A stretch of DNA of 47,883 bases from an uncultured Collinsella sp. (GCA_900547765.1 URIA01000011.1:1-47883), one strand, 5' to 3'; shown: positions 31,045 through 39,113, counted from the first letter of the stretch. The notes: a model not told the origin generated them from the letters alone. A program made the numbers and translations.

Positions 31045-31428
31045 ATGAGTGACTTGCTCAACCCTGCGAATCTCATCGTGCTGGCCGTCATTGCCGTTGG
31101 CATGTTTTTTGGACTGCGTCGCATTGCCGCTTCGACACACGGGAAGAGTTGCTGCAGCGATGGTACGAGCGGCAAGAAGGCCAAAAAGGTTGTTGTGGTG
31201 GATACCGATGCGTCACACTATCCCTATAGCGATGAGCTGCTCATCGGCGGCATGAGCTGTGACGGCTGCGCTCAGAACGTAGCCAATGCCCTCAATGCCC
31301 TGGATGGCGTGTGGGCAACGGTGACGTATGCGGACCACACGGCACGCGTGCGCTCTAAGCAGCCGGTTGATCGTGGTGTCCTCGAGACGGCCGTGAAAGA
31401 CGCGGGCTACTACGTCATGACGCTGTAA
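31045..31428 (+). CDS. FeoB-associated-type membrane segment fused to a heavy-metal (HMA) domain
   Basis: 127 residues; ATG after AAAGGGGAG. The N-terminal ~45 residues have one membrane helix (NLIVLAVIAVGMFFGLRRI) followed by KSCCSDG and lysines, the make-up of FeoB-associated Cys-rich membrane proteins. Residues ~60-127 are an HMA domain with GMSCDGCAQNV, the metal-binding CxxC. The family is known for copper chaperones (CopZ) and P-type ATPase N-termini. The fusion would tie a metal chaperone to the membrane. The upstream CsoR-like site favours copper as the metal. No feoB or copA gene is in the window. Confidence 0.8.
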   Translation: MSDLLNPANLIVLAVIAVGMFFGLRRIAASTHGKSCCSDGTSGKKAKKVVVVDTDASHYPYSDELLIGGMSCDGCAQNVANALNALDGVWATVTYADHTARVRSKQPVDRGVLETAVKDAGYYVMTL

Positions 31429-31454
31429 GCGCCGCCCTGGATGCGCTTCCTTGG

Positions 31455-31880
31455 CTAGGCTCGTCCGCGCAGTTCGATGTCTTGGATGTCGTCGAAGTCG
31501 ATGGCGATGTCTCGGAGCTTGAGGAGCTTGAAGGCGGGGAGCGCCTCGTCGAGGATGCCGGTGCGGCTGCGATAGCCGTATGTATCGTAATAGGTGACAC
31601 GAACCAAGTCGCCACGTTTGAGACCCTCGAGCTTTTTAGAAAGTACGAGGGCTTTTTCTTCCGTGAGCTCACGTTTTGACTCGACGGTGATTTCTTGCTT
31701 GCGCACGAGTTCGTAGTATCCCGTGAGGGCGGCAAAGGGCATAAACTGCGCGGCACGGCCGGCGCGGACGGAGCCGTTGGCGGTGAGCTTGGGGTCGGCG
31801 GCGCGGCGCCTGCCCTCGGGGTCCGCCAGGCGCTCGAAGGCGGTCGGCGGGCGCACGGGCTGTTGTTTGGGTTTAGGCAC
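31455..31880 (-). CDS. YolD-like protein
   Basis: 141 residues, GTG start overlapping the end of the polymerase gene (GTGCCTAA), with GGAGG five bases upstream. GRAAQFMPFAALTGYYELV is the YolD-like family signature. The region after it (LEGLKRGDLVRVTYYDTYGY and TGILDEALPAFKLLKL) forms the usual small beta domain. YolD-like genes accompany Y-family polymerases in many Gram-positive bacteria. The role in mutagenic repair is not well defined. Translational coupling and shared LexA control are evident from position. Confidence 0.85.
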   Translation of the reverse strand: MPKPKQQPVRPPTAFERLADPEGRRRAADPKLTANGSVRAGRAAQFMPFAALTGYYELVRKQEITVESKRELTEEKALVLSKKLEGLKRGDLVRVTYYDTYGYRSRTGILDEALPAFKLLKLRDIAIDFDDIQDIELRGRA

Positions 31881-33378
31881 GGTGTCCTCCAACTTGGTCG
31901 TTGCGTTCGCGCGCGGTGGCGCCGGCGGTAAAGCTTAATCCCTTGACGAGCGCGTTCTTGCCGTACTTGCCTTTCACGGCCAGGACGGCGCGCGCCAGGT
32001 CGCGCTCGCGCTTATCGGCCTCGATATCGCTGAACAGATCGATGGTGGTAAATTCCTCGGGCATGAGGTTGCCAAATCCAAGGTTGATGCGCTTGACCGG
32101 TCGTTTGGGATCGACAGTCTGCGCCCAGAGCTCATCAAAATAGCCCATGATCTTCTTAAACGAGTTAGTGCGCTCGGGCAGCTTGCGCGAGGCGTTGGAG
32201 TGCGCAAAGAGTGCGGCATAGCCACCACGCGGTTTGCCGCCATGCTCTCCCACAAAGATGCCATCGATTGCCTGCGCTTCGCGCACCAGGCGACGCCGTT
32301 CGTCATCGCGCTGGACGGGCTTGGGAGCACGGGGCGCGAGCTCGGGGCCGTCGGTCGCTGCGGGCTCGATGCCCGAGGTGCTCGAGCGCAGGTGTCCGCA
32401 GCCGTCTATATACTGCGCCGTGCCGCTGGCGTTGAGCCGGCGTATGTCGGCGCGCTCGCTCGCGTAGCCCACAAAGAGCGAGATGCTGTCGCAGACCACG
32501 TGCTTATCGACTAGATCCAACACGGCGTTGTCGACCATCTCGCGCAAGACGGTGTAGGCCTGCTCGTAGGCATAGCCCTTCGAGAGCACCTGTCCTGTGG
32601 TGGTCGAGGTCGCTTGCGGGCGATAGGCTTGGATATCGGCGATGGTTGTCGGCTCGCGCCCGAAGGCGTGGTCGATGAGATATTCGGCATTGACGCCGAG
32701 TTCGTCGTAGAGCAGGTTCTCGTCGAGTGCGGCGACGCCCATCAGGTCGTAGACGCCATACTTTTCGAGTCGGGCTGCCACACCGGGGCCGATGCCCCAG
32801 ATGTCGGTGATGGGGCGGTGGGGCCAGATCTCTTTGCGAAAGGTTTCGTCGTCGAGTACGCCAATGCGGCTGGCTACGTGCTTGGCGGTGATGTCGAGCG
32901 CCACCTTGGCCTGGAATAGGTTGGGGCCGATACCGACCGTTGCCGTGATGCCGGTGCGCCCCAAGACCTCGTCGCGCAACATGCAGGCGAACCCTTCGGC
33001 ATCGGTGTGATAAAGGTCCAGATAGGGCGTCACGTCGATAAAGCACTCATCGATGGAGTAGACGTGCACGTCCTGGGGGCTGACGTATTCCAGATAGACG
33101 CCGTAGATTTGCGCCGACACCTCCATGTAGTGCTGCATGCGCGGCACTGCTTTGATGTAGTCGATGCCGTCGGGAATCTCGAATAGACGGCAGCGGTTGT
33201 GTATCCCGAGGTCCTTCATGGTCTGCGTGATAGCGAGACAGATGGTCGTGCGTCCGCGCGATTCGTCGGCAACGACCAGGTTGGTGGTGAGCGGATCGAG
33301 CCCACGATCGACGCACTCGACGCTGGCATAAAACGTCTTGAGGTCGATGCAGATGTAGGTGTGCTGCTCGTGCTCCAT
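31873..33378 (-). CDS. Y-family DNA polymerase (UmuC/DinB type)
   Basis: 501 residues. Copies past DNA damage at the price of mutation. Palm motifs are intact: ICIDLKTFYASVECVDRG with the first metal Asp, and VYSIDECFIDVTPYL with the catalytic Asp-Glu. The fingers and thumb follow, with ITATVGIGPNLFQAKVALDI and the helix-hairpin-helix WGIGPGVAARLEKYGV. The C-terminal little-finger domain ends near residue 480. The length and partner gene resemble firmicute UvrX/YqjW-type polymerases rather than classic DinB (~350-400). No beta-clamp motif was firmly identified. GGGAGG lies five bases before the ATG. Two LexA-type sites stand just upstream. Confidence 0.93.
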   Translation of the reverse strand: MEHEQHTYICIDLKTFYASVECVDRGLDPLTTNLVVADESRGRTTICLAITQTMKDLGIHNRCRLFEIPDGIDYIKAVPRMQHYMEVSAQIYGVYLEYVSPQDVHVYSIDECFIDVTPYLDLYHTDAEGFACMLRDEVLGRTGITATVGIGPNLFQAKVALDITAKHVASRIGVLDDETFRKEIWPHRPITDIWGIGPGVAARLEKYGVYDLMGVAALDENLLYDELGVNAEYLIDHAFGREPTTIADIQAYRPQATSTTTGQVLSKGYAYEQAYTVLREMVDNAVLDLVDKHVVCDSISLFVGYASERADIRRLNASGTAQYIDGCGHLRSSTSGIEPAATDGPELAPRAPKPVQRDDERRRLVREAQAIDGIFVGEHGGKPRGGYAALFAHSNASRKLPERTNSFKKIMGYFDELWAQTVDPKRPVKRINLGFGNLMPEEFTTIDLFSDIEADKRERDLARAVLAVKGKYGKNALVKGLSFTAGATARERNDQVGGHRA

Positions 33379-33390
33379 CCGAGCCTCCCA

Positions 33391-33423
33391 TCAAACACAT
33401 GTTCTTATCGAATACCTGTTCGA
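33391..33423 (-). promoter_or_regulatory. Two LexA (SOS) boxes before the polymerase operon
   Basis: Box 1 (33408-33423, minus strand) reads TCGAACAGGTATTCGA, one base off the actinobacterial/Bacillus form CGAAC-N4-GTTCG. Box 2 (33391-33406; plus strand TCAAACACATGTTCTT) fits at 9 of 12 positions. They lie 13-45 bases before the start codon. Confidence 0.8.
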
Positions 33424-33601
33424 TAATACCTGCTCGACCGGACACCGTCAAAACCTGCCCCTTTTTGACGGGTATGGTCGTGCGGCTGCATCGGGTTTTT
33501 AACGCAGCCCTAAAGAGTGCGTAACAGCTCGGAAAAGCTCGCTTCGTAGCATGAGGCTAACGATTGATACCACCATAAAGCACGGAAGGGTTGTGGGGAT
33601 A

Positions 33602-34126
33602 ATGGTCAACTATGGGTTTGGTATGCCGACGCGCTTGGTTGCGGATGGGGATGTGGCTCGCTGGTGCGGGCGATTGGTTGCCCACTATGGCGGCACCAAG
33701 GCACTGGTCGTGCTGGGAGGCGACAAGCACACGCGTGATGAGCTCGTTTCGGCGGCGCTGGGCTCGGTTGATCGAGCTCTGCTCGAGCGCGTGCTTTTCC
33801 GCTGCGGCTCGGTTGAAGGCGACGGAGGAGACGAGCTGATCGACGAAGCCGTGGCCCTGGCGACCGACGAAGGCGTGGACTTTGTCTTGGCGATTGGCGA
33901 TGCCGATACTGCCGGCTTTGCGCGCGAGCTCGCCCGTCGCATGGCGGCGCTCGATGTCGGCGAAGACGGTTTTGTCCCTTATGGATGTATCGTCTCGGAG
34001 GGCAAGGTGCCTGCCGTCGTGGGGGCCGGCGAGGTTCCCGTTTTTGCCATCATCGCGCCCGAACTGCTGGAGGGCATCGGGTCTCCTCTGCGTGAGTTGC
34101 TCGGTAGCGTCTGCGCTGCGGCCTAA
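33602..34126 (+). CDS. Truncated iron-alcohol-dehydrogenase-like nucleotide-binding domain
   Basis: 174 residues from ATG 33602, chosen because MVNYGFGMPTRL aligns with the usual start of iron-containing alcohol dehydrogenases (..FxxPTRI.FG). The following YGGTKALVVLGGD and VDFVLAIGDADT match the next family blocks by eye, but the coenzyme-binding GGGS(x)xD motif is changed to GDADT. The C-terminal iron-binding helical domain (His-rich, about 200 residues) is missing: the ORF ends cleanly and a terminator follows 10 bases later. So it is either a degraded gene whose end was lost or a domain kept for another task. No early stop or frameshift was seen within the remaining part. Confidence 0.65.
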   Translation: MVNYGFGMPTRLVADGDVARWCGRLVAHYGGTKALVVLGGDKHTRDELVSAALGSVDRALLERVLFRCGSVEGDGGDELIDEAVALATDEGVDFVLAIGDADTAGFARELARRMAALDVGEDGFVPYGCIVSEGKVPAVVGAGEVPVFAIIAPELLEGIGSPLRELLGSVCAAA

Positions 34127-34136
34127 TATTTGGCAT

Positions 34137-34200
34137 AAAGGGATAGGTTATTTTTGATTGGTAAAGCGTTTGACCTGCCAAATTAAACCTGTCCCTTTTT
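34137..34200 (+). terminator. Terminator after the Fe-ADH-like gene
   Basis: AAAGGGATAGGTT (34137-34149) pairs with AACCTGTCCCTTT (34186-34198) with one G-T pair; an inner imperfect stem closes the loop. CCCTTTTT follows the stem. Confidence 0.8.
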
Positions 34201-34325
34201 GGTCGGTTGCCGTTTGGGGGCCGATTGGCAACGCTCGCTGATTATAGTCTTGACCTGCGCTAGAATAGTGTCATCTGAATGTCCGGGCGCATGGAGGCGT
34301 GCGCCCGTATGCTGAGGAGGACTCT

Positions 34326-36020
34326 ATGGCAACTGTTGCCGCACCTATCGATGCTACGTCGACTGCCGCTTGGAAGGCGCTCGAGGCCCATCAGGAGAAG
34401 CTCGAGGCCGAGGGTATCGACCTCAAGGCCTGGTTCGCCGCCGATGCCGAGCGCGTGAACAAGCTGAGCTTTGACGCCGGTGACCTGCACTTCGACCTGT
34501 CCAAGAACCTGGTGACCGATGAGACCGTCAAGCTGCTGTGCGATCTTGCCCGCGAGGTGAAGCTCGAGGAGCGCCGCGACGCCATGTTCTCCGGCGAGCA
34601 CATCAACACCACCGAGGACCGCGCCGTCCTGCATACCGCGCTGCGCCGTCCGGCAAGCGAGAAGGGCCAGCTTATCGTCGACGGCCAGGATGTCGTCGCC
34701 GACGTGCACGAGGTCCTCGATCGCATGTATGCCTTCGCCGAGCGCGTGCGCTCCGGTGAGTGGAAGGGCGTTACCGGCAAGAAGATCGAGCACCTGGTGT
34801 CTATCGGCATCGGCGGCTCCGATCTGGGCCCGGTCATGGCTTACGAGGCCCTGCGTCCCTATGCCGACGCTGGTATCGATTGCCGCTATATCTCCAACAT
34901 CGACCCCAACGACCAGGCCGAGAAGCTCAAGGGGCTGGATCCCGAGACCACGCTCGTGATCATCGTCTCCAAGACCTTCACCACGCTCGAGACCCTCACC
35001 AACGCCCGCGAGGTCAAGACCTGGATGCTCGAGCAGCTCAAGGCTCAGGGCGCCATCGATGGCTCCGATGAGCAGAACGCCGAGGCCGTGGCAAAGCACT
35101 TCGTCGCCGTTTCCACCGCGCTCGAAAAGGTCGAGGCCTTCGGTATCGACCCCGCCAACGCCTTCGGTTTTTGGAACTGGGTCGGCGGCCGCTATTCCGT
35201 CGACTCCGCCGTGGGTCTGTCGCTGATCGTCGTGCTCGGCCCCGAGCGCTTCCAGCAGTTCCTTGAGGGCTTCCACGCCATCGACGAGTACTTCTGCAAC
35301 ACCCCGCTCGAGAACAACGCCGTCGCGCTGATGGGCCTGCTCAACGTCTGGTACGTCAACTTCTTCGGTTCCAAGAGCCACGCCGTGCTGCCGTACTGCC
35401 AGTATCTGCACCGCTTCCCGGCCTACCTGCAACAGCTCACCATGGAGTCCAACGGCAAGCACGTCCGCTGGGACGGCAGCGCTGTGACCTCCGATACCGG
35501 TGAGATCTTCTGGGGCGAGCCCGGTACCAACGGTCAGCACGCCTTCTACCAGCTGCTGCACCAGGGCACCGTGGTGGTCCCGGCCGACTTTATCGCTTTC
35601 GCCAACACTGCCAACCCCGCAACCGACAGCGGCCAGGACGTCCACGAGCTGTTCCTGGGCAACTTCCTGGCCCAGACCAAGGCGCTCGCCTTTGGTAAGA
35701 CGGCCGACGAGGTTCGTGCCGAGGGCACGCCCGAGCAGATCGTCCCGGCCCGCTGCTTTGAGGGCAACCGTCCGACGACCTCGATCTTCGGCGACACGCT
35801 GACCCCGTTCGCACTCGGCGAGCTCATCGCCCTGTACGAGCACATCACGTTTGTCGAGGGCACGGTCTGGGGCATCGACTCCTACGACCAGTGGGGCGTC
35901 GAGCTGGGCAAGCAGCTTGCCAAGCAGATCACCCCGGCCTTCCACGACGACGCCGCCAAGGCCGAGCAGGACGCTTCGACCCAGGCGCTCATCGAGTTCT
36001 ACCGCGCGCATCGCAAGTAG
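34326..36020 (+). CDS. pgi: Glucose-6-phosphate isomerase
   Basis: Interconverts glucose-6-phosphate and fructose-6-phosphate. 564 residues, a full-length enzyme close to the usual 550. Signatures are present: VSIGIGGSDLGPVMAYEAL, SKTFTTLETLTNA, and GGRYSVDSAVGLSL; the C-terminal catalytic Lys lies in the last ~50 residues (DSYDQWGVELGKQLAKQI). AGGAGG precedes ATG 34326. Its 3' end from ATCGAG onward is present a second time at 39495, so the present last ten codons may stem from an inserted element rather than from the original gene. Confidence 0.97.
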   Translation: MATVAAPIDATSTAAWKALEAHQEKLEAEGIDLKAWFAADAERVNKLSFDAGDLHFDLSKNLVTDETVKLLCDLAREVKLEERRDAMFSGEHINTTEDRAVLHTALRRPASEKGQLIVDGQDVVADVHEVLDRMYAFAERVRSGEWKGVTGKKIEHLVSIGIGGSDLGPVMAYEALRPYADAGIDCRYISNIDPNDQAEKLKGLDPETTLVIIVSKTFTTLETLTNAREVKTWMLEQLKAQGAIDGSDEQNAEAVAKHFVAVSTALEKVEAFGIDPANAFGFWNWVGGRYSVDSAVGLSLIVVLGPERFQQFLEGFHAIDEYFCNTPLENNAVALMGLLNVWYVNFFGSKSHAVLPYCQYLHRFPAYLQQLTMESNGKHVRWDGSAVTSDTGEIFWGEPGTNGQHAFYQLLHQGTVVVPADFIAFANTANPATDSGQDVHELFLGNFLAQTKALAFGKTADEVRAEGTPEQIVPARCFEGNRPTTSIFGDTLTPFALGELIALYEHITFVEGTVWGIDSYDQWGVELGKQLAKQITPAFHDDAAKAEQDASTQALIEFYRAHRK

Positions 36021-36022
36021 TC
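35991..36022 (+). repeat. pgi 3' end, left attachment-like repeat
   Basis: ATCGAGTTCTACCGCGC (35991-36007) is identical to 39495-39511. Over the next 15 bases, through the stop codon, 12 match (29 of 32 overall). The coded peptide is IEFYRAHRK here. Confidence 0.85.
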
Positions 36023-36051
36023 GCTGCTGTTAACGCATCGCGCCTTATAGT

Positions 36052-36085
36052 CAGGGGCCCGTATCCTATCGGATGCGGGCCCCTT
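36052..36085 (+). terminator. Terminator of pgi
   Basis: A 13-base stem, GGGGCCCGTATCC (36052-36064) / GGATGCGGGCCCC (36069-36081), with one G-T pair and a 4-base loop, then TTTGCTTT. The stem's left arm equals that of the terminator at 39556. Confidence 0.85.
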
Positions 36086-36161
36086 TGCTTTGCCGTGGTC
36101 CCGGGGCGCACGGCCTTTGTGGAACATCGCCGGGGCGCCGCGCGCTGCGAGAACCCTGCGC

Positions 36162-37466
36162 CTAGATCTCGGCCTCCGCATGGCCTCGCTGCGCCTCGGG
36201 CAGCTCCCCGTAGAGCGGATGGTCTTCGAGCCTAAAGCGCTCGACCTGTTCGGGAGTGCGACCGCGTACAAAGAGCCACGAGCGATCAATCGGCGTCGCC
36301 ATGAGCGTGCTGGGCAGCGCGTCGGCGCGGTCGGAAAACACCCGGGCACTCTCGGGATCCTGGAACGCCAGCACCAGATGCGTGTCGCAGTTGCCCATGA
36401 TGGAGCGTGCGCGTGCCTCGCCATAGAGCGCATCGAGCTGGTTGGTCGACTGCAGCAGCAGCGTTGCCCAGATGTTGCGGCTTCGGATAATCGAGAGCAC
36501 GTTGTCGATCTGGGGGATCTGCAGATTTGCGAAGTCATCGAGCATAAAGCGCACGGGCACGGGCAGGCTGCCGTCGGGCTGCCTATCGGCCTCACGAATG
36601 AGGCCCATAAACGCCTGCGAAATAAAGAGGCCGGTCAGCGGATCGAGATTGCGGTCAATATCGCTCACGGTTACAAACAGGGCGCAGGGGGTGTGTCCCA
36701 TGGAAGCGAAGTCCACCTGATGACACTCACGATAGAGCTGTGCCGCACCGTCGAATCCCAGACACATGACCTTTTCGGCAAGGATGCCGACGATGCTCGC
36801 GTGCATGCGCTCGGCATTTTGCGTAATGGCGTAGCGCCGCCATAGCGAGAGGGCATAGCTTTGGGGGTCGGTCGTGATCAGGTCGTCAAACAATCGACTC
36901 GTGGCACCGTCCTGCAGGTGCTCGATCAGCTTGATGACCGAGCTGATCGTCTGCTCGTCGGCGGGTAGCTGTTCGGTGACGTAGGCGATAAGACACGACA
37001 GCAGGTTTGCCGCCGCATGATCCCAAAAAGGCTGGTTGTTGTCCTCGATGGGGCAGATGGCCTTTGCCACCGAGAGGATGTCCTGCTGGTTGGGCCTGCC
37101 GTCCGCCTTGCGGCGAATGTGCCTCAGGGGGTTGTAGCCGCAGCGCTCGATGCCGGGCGCAGGGGCCGGGACGGTGTTGAGGTCGGCGAAGTTGAGACAT
37201 TGCACGCGGTAACCGTGGGCTGCCAGCACGGGTCCCACTTCGCGACAGAGCGTGCCTTTGGTGTCGAGCACGATGTAGCTTGCGTTCATTTGCAGCAGGT
37301 TGGGCTTGAGGACGTTTCGGGTCTTGCCGGCTCCCGAGGGGCCGATCACAAGTGCGTTGTTGTTGAGTCCCGTTTGGCGGGTGTCGCAGGAAAGCGTTCG
37401 ATCCTTGGCGAGGATGGTGGACGATGCGGACTCAGATGCGGCGAGGCGGCTGGCGAGGTTAGACAT
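36162..37466 (-). CDS. VirD4/TraG-like ATPase without membrane anchor
   Basis: 434 residues. Resembles type IV coupling proteins of the VirD4-like family in conjugative elements of Gram-positive anaerobes: RQTGLNNNALVIGPSGAGKT (Walker A, about residue 45), YIVLDTKGTLCREVGPVL, CGYNPLRHI, and a late SRNIWATLLLQSTNQLDALYG. Walker B reads MLDDFANLQIP where relatives have LDEFANL. Such proteins usually have ~550-600 residues with membrane helices at the N-terminus; here the P-loop comes almost at once, with no helix. It thus should be soluble. The start overlaps the stop of the ClpP-like gene (ATGTCTAA); GGAGG lies upstream. No relaxase or mating-pore genes are nearby. Confidence 0.85.
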   Translation of the reverse strand: MSNLASRLAASESASSTILAKDRTLSCDTRQTGLNNNALVIGPSGAGKTRNVLKPNLLQMNASYIVLDTKGTLCREVGPVLAAHGYRVQCLNFADLNTVPAPAPGIERCGYNPLRHIRRKADGRPNQQDILSVAKAICPIEDNNQPFWDHAAANLLSCLIAYVTEQLPADEQTISSVIKLIEHLQDGATSRLFDDLITTDPQSYALSLWRRYAITQNAERMHASIVGILAEKVMCLGFDGAAQLYRECHQVDFASMGHTPCALFVTVSDIDRNLDPLTGLFISQAFMGLIREADRQPDGSLPVPVRFMLDDFANLQIPQIDNVLSIIRSRNIWATLLLQSTNQLDALYGEARARSIMGNCDTHLVLAFQDPESARVFSDRADALPSTLMATPIDRSWLFVRGRTPEQVERFRLEDHPLYGELPEAQRGHAEAEI

Positions 37467-38076
37467 GGGCGACCTCCTTGGTGGTCGAGAGGATTTCGTG
37501 GGCAAAGCCGAGCTCGACGGCGCGCTCGGCCGAAAGGTAGGTGTCTTTTGCAGTGAGGGACTGGATGCGCTTGGGCGTGAGGCCGCTGCGGTCCGAGAGG
37601 ATTTGCGTGAGGGTCTTGCGGGTCTGCATGAGACGCCGGCTGGTTTCCTGCAGCGCAAGTGCCGAGCCGCCTGCCCCCTGGGGGATCAGCGGGTCGTGAA
37701 TCATGAGCTCTGCATGGGGCGCCATACGGCGATCGTCGCCGCCCATAAAGATCACGGCGCCCATGGACGCGGCGAATTCCAGGCAGACGGTGCGGATGGG
37801 GCACGATGCGAGGCGCATGGCGTCATAGATCGCAAGACCCGATCGCACGCTTCCGCCGACGCTGGCGACAAATATGGTGATGGGGCGGCTGGGGTCGGTG
37901 GCATCGAGCAGGCGGATCTGCTGGCATAGGTCGTGGGCCATCGGGGTTTCGATGTTTCCCATGACGGAGAGCTCGCGACGGGCGAGCATCTCATCGTAAA
38001 TGCTGGTGAGCGTGATACCTCGGGCGGATTCACGCATGGTGAGGGGGCTGATGATGGGGGAATGATTGGTGTCCAT
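37459..38076 (-). CDS. ClpP-like serine protease
   Basis: 205 residues of the ClpP/crotonase superfamily. The catalytic triad is complete by alignment with E. coli ClpP: Ser in EFAASMGAVIF, His in ELMIHDPLIPQG, Asp in AKDTYLSAERAVELGF. ITIFVASVGGSVRSGLAIYD forms the oxyanion-loop region (normally INSPGG; here VASVGG). It is not the housekeeping ClpP, which is more conserved; the sequence diverges in the head domain. AAGGAG lies five bases before the ATG. Its stop overlaps the start of the VirD4-like ATPase gene, so the pair is translated together. An AAA+-like partner for a protease is conceivable but unproven. Confidence 0.88.
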   Translation of the reverse strand: MDTNHSPIISPLTMRESARGITLTSIYDEMLARRELSVMGNIETPMAHDLCQQIRLLDATDPSRPITIFVASVGGSVRSGLAIYDAMRLASCPIRTVCLEFAASMGAVIFMGGDDRRMAPHAELMIHDPLIPQGAGGSALALQETSRRLMQTRKTLTQILSDRSGLTPKRIQSLTAKDTYLSAERAVELGFAHEILSTTKEVAHV

Positions 38077-38139
38077 GAGGACTCCTTTCTGTTGGTTGTG
38101 TTGTGGAATAGGATTGTTGCCCGCGGAGGGGCTGGCGGG

Positions 38140-39030
38140 CTACAGGGTTCGTCCGAGCCTGAGATCGAGCTCGGTTGTGGGGCAGGCTGCCTGTTCGTGC
38201 GGCTCGCAAGCGCCAAGGACTCCAAAGCGATGGAGCGTTGCGACGGGCGTGGTGTAGGCGAGCCGCAGCTGATGCTCGACAGGGGCACATCCGTCATTTT
38301 TGTAATGAGCCGCGTAGTACTGCGCGATGCTGGCGTTCATCTCGCTGCCATTGCGATGGCGCTCAAACTGGCGTCTGCAGGTTTCGATGATCTTTGCTAC
38401 CGACTTGGGTGCCGTCGCGGGAACAAGGGCGAGATAGCCCTCAAATAGCTCGTTGATGCTCAGAAGGCACAGCAGGTCGATCAGCGTCCTTATGGCTGCT
38501 CCCTCGGCGGAAAAGTGCGCGGTCATGCGGTTATATCGGTTGCGGTCGACGATGGCCGCATGGGGTCTTGGAGTTTTCTGCCCCGTGGTCCCGGGCTTTT
38601 GCCGCGCCTGTGTATTGAGCTCGACGTTGCAGCGCTTGAGGCCGTCCAACGGAAGGAACAGTGCGGTGCGCAGGGTGTTCCGCTTACTTTCGAGTTCATG
38701 ACGCTCGTCGGGTTCCCATTCGAGCTTGAGTTTCGTGTCGAGCGCCGTAAGCATATGGGCTAGGCAGCCTACGGTAAGAACGTACGAATCGTTGTCGCGT
38801 TTTGGGGCATAGGGGTCTGTCAGCTTGCGAATGTCGGGGTCGCCCATGATCTTTGTGCAGCGCTTCAGCAGTTGAGGGTGGTCGGCCAAGATCGTCGCGA
38901 GCGGTAGCGACGCGTAGTTCTTTATGGTCGCGGCGGCAAAGGCGGCGTCATATTCGTTTGCATATGCTCGCTCAATGCGGGCATCCAGAATGCTTTTCTT
39001 ATCGCCGTCTTCAGCGTGGTGGTTTGTCAT
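38140..39030 (-). CDS. Unrecognised protein of the pgi element
   Basis: 296 residues from ATG 39030, with GGAGAA six bases upstream. No family recognised. It is mostly polar and probably helical and soluble; no signal peptide or membrane helix. Basic and acidic segments alternate, with DRNRYNRMTAHFSAEGAAIR in the middle, a hydrophobic helix TLIDLLCLLSINELFEGYLA and a Cys-containing tail (LGACEPHEQAACP). It precedes the ClpP-like gene by 63 bases on the same strand and is likely the first gene of a three-gene operon. An in-frame extension of 52 His-rich codons exists upstream but crosses a run of short direct repeats and lacks a better start site. Confidence 0.7.
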   Translation of the reverse strand: MTNHHAEDGDKKSILDARIERAYANEYDAAFAAATIKNYASLPLATILADHPQLLKRCTKIMGDPDIRKLTDPYAPKRDNDSYVLTVGCLAHMLTALDTKLKLEWEPDERHELESKRNTLRTALFLPLDGLKRCNVELNTQARQKPGTTGQKTPRPHAAIVDRNRYNRMTAHFSAEGAAIRTLIDLLCLLSINELFEGYLALVPATAPKSVAKIIETCRRQFERHRNGSEMNASIAQYYAAHYKNDGCAPVEHQLRLAYTTPVATLHRFGVLGACEPHEQAACPTTELDLRLGRTL

Positions 39031-39044
39031 AGCTTCTCCAATCG

Positions 39045-39113
39045 GTTGATGTTCGTGCTGTTTGTTGATGTGTTGGTTGTCGTGAGTGATGTGCTTGCCG
39101 TGGGTGATGTGCT
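39045..39113. repeat. Four short direct repeats upstream of the element operon
   Basis: GTTGATGT (39045), GTTGATGT (39064), GTGATGTGCT (39086) and GTGATGTGCT (39104) recur every 18-22 bases, on one face of the helix. The last two units extend to a longer match. Position, just upstream of the first gene of the operon, suits regulator or replication-initiator (iteron-like) binding. Confidence 0.45.
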
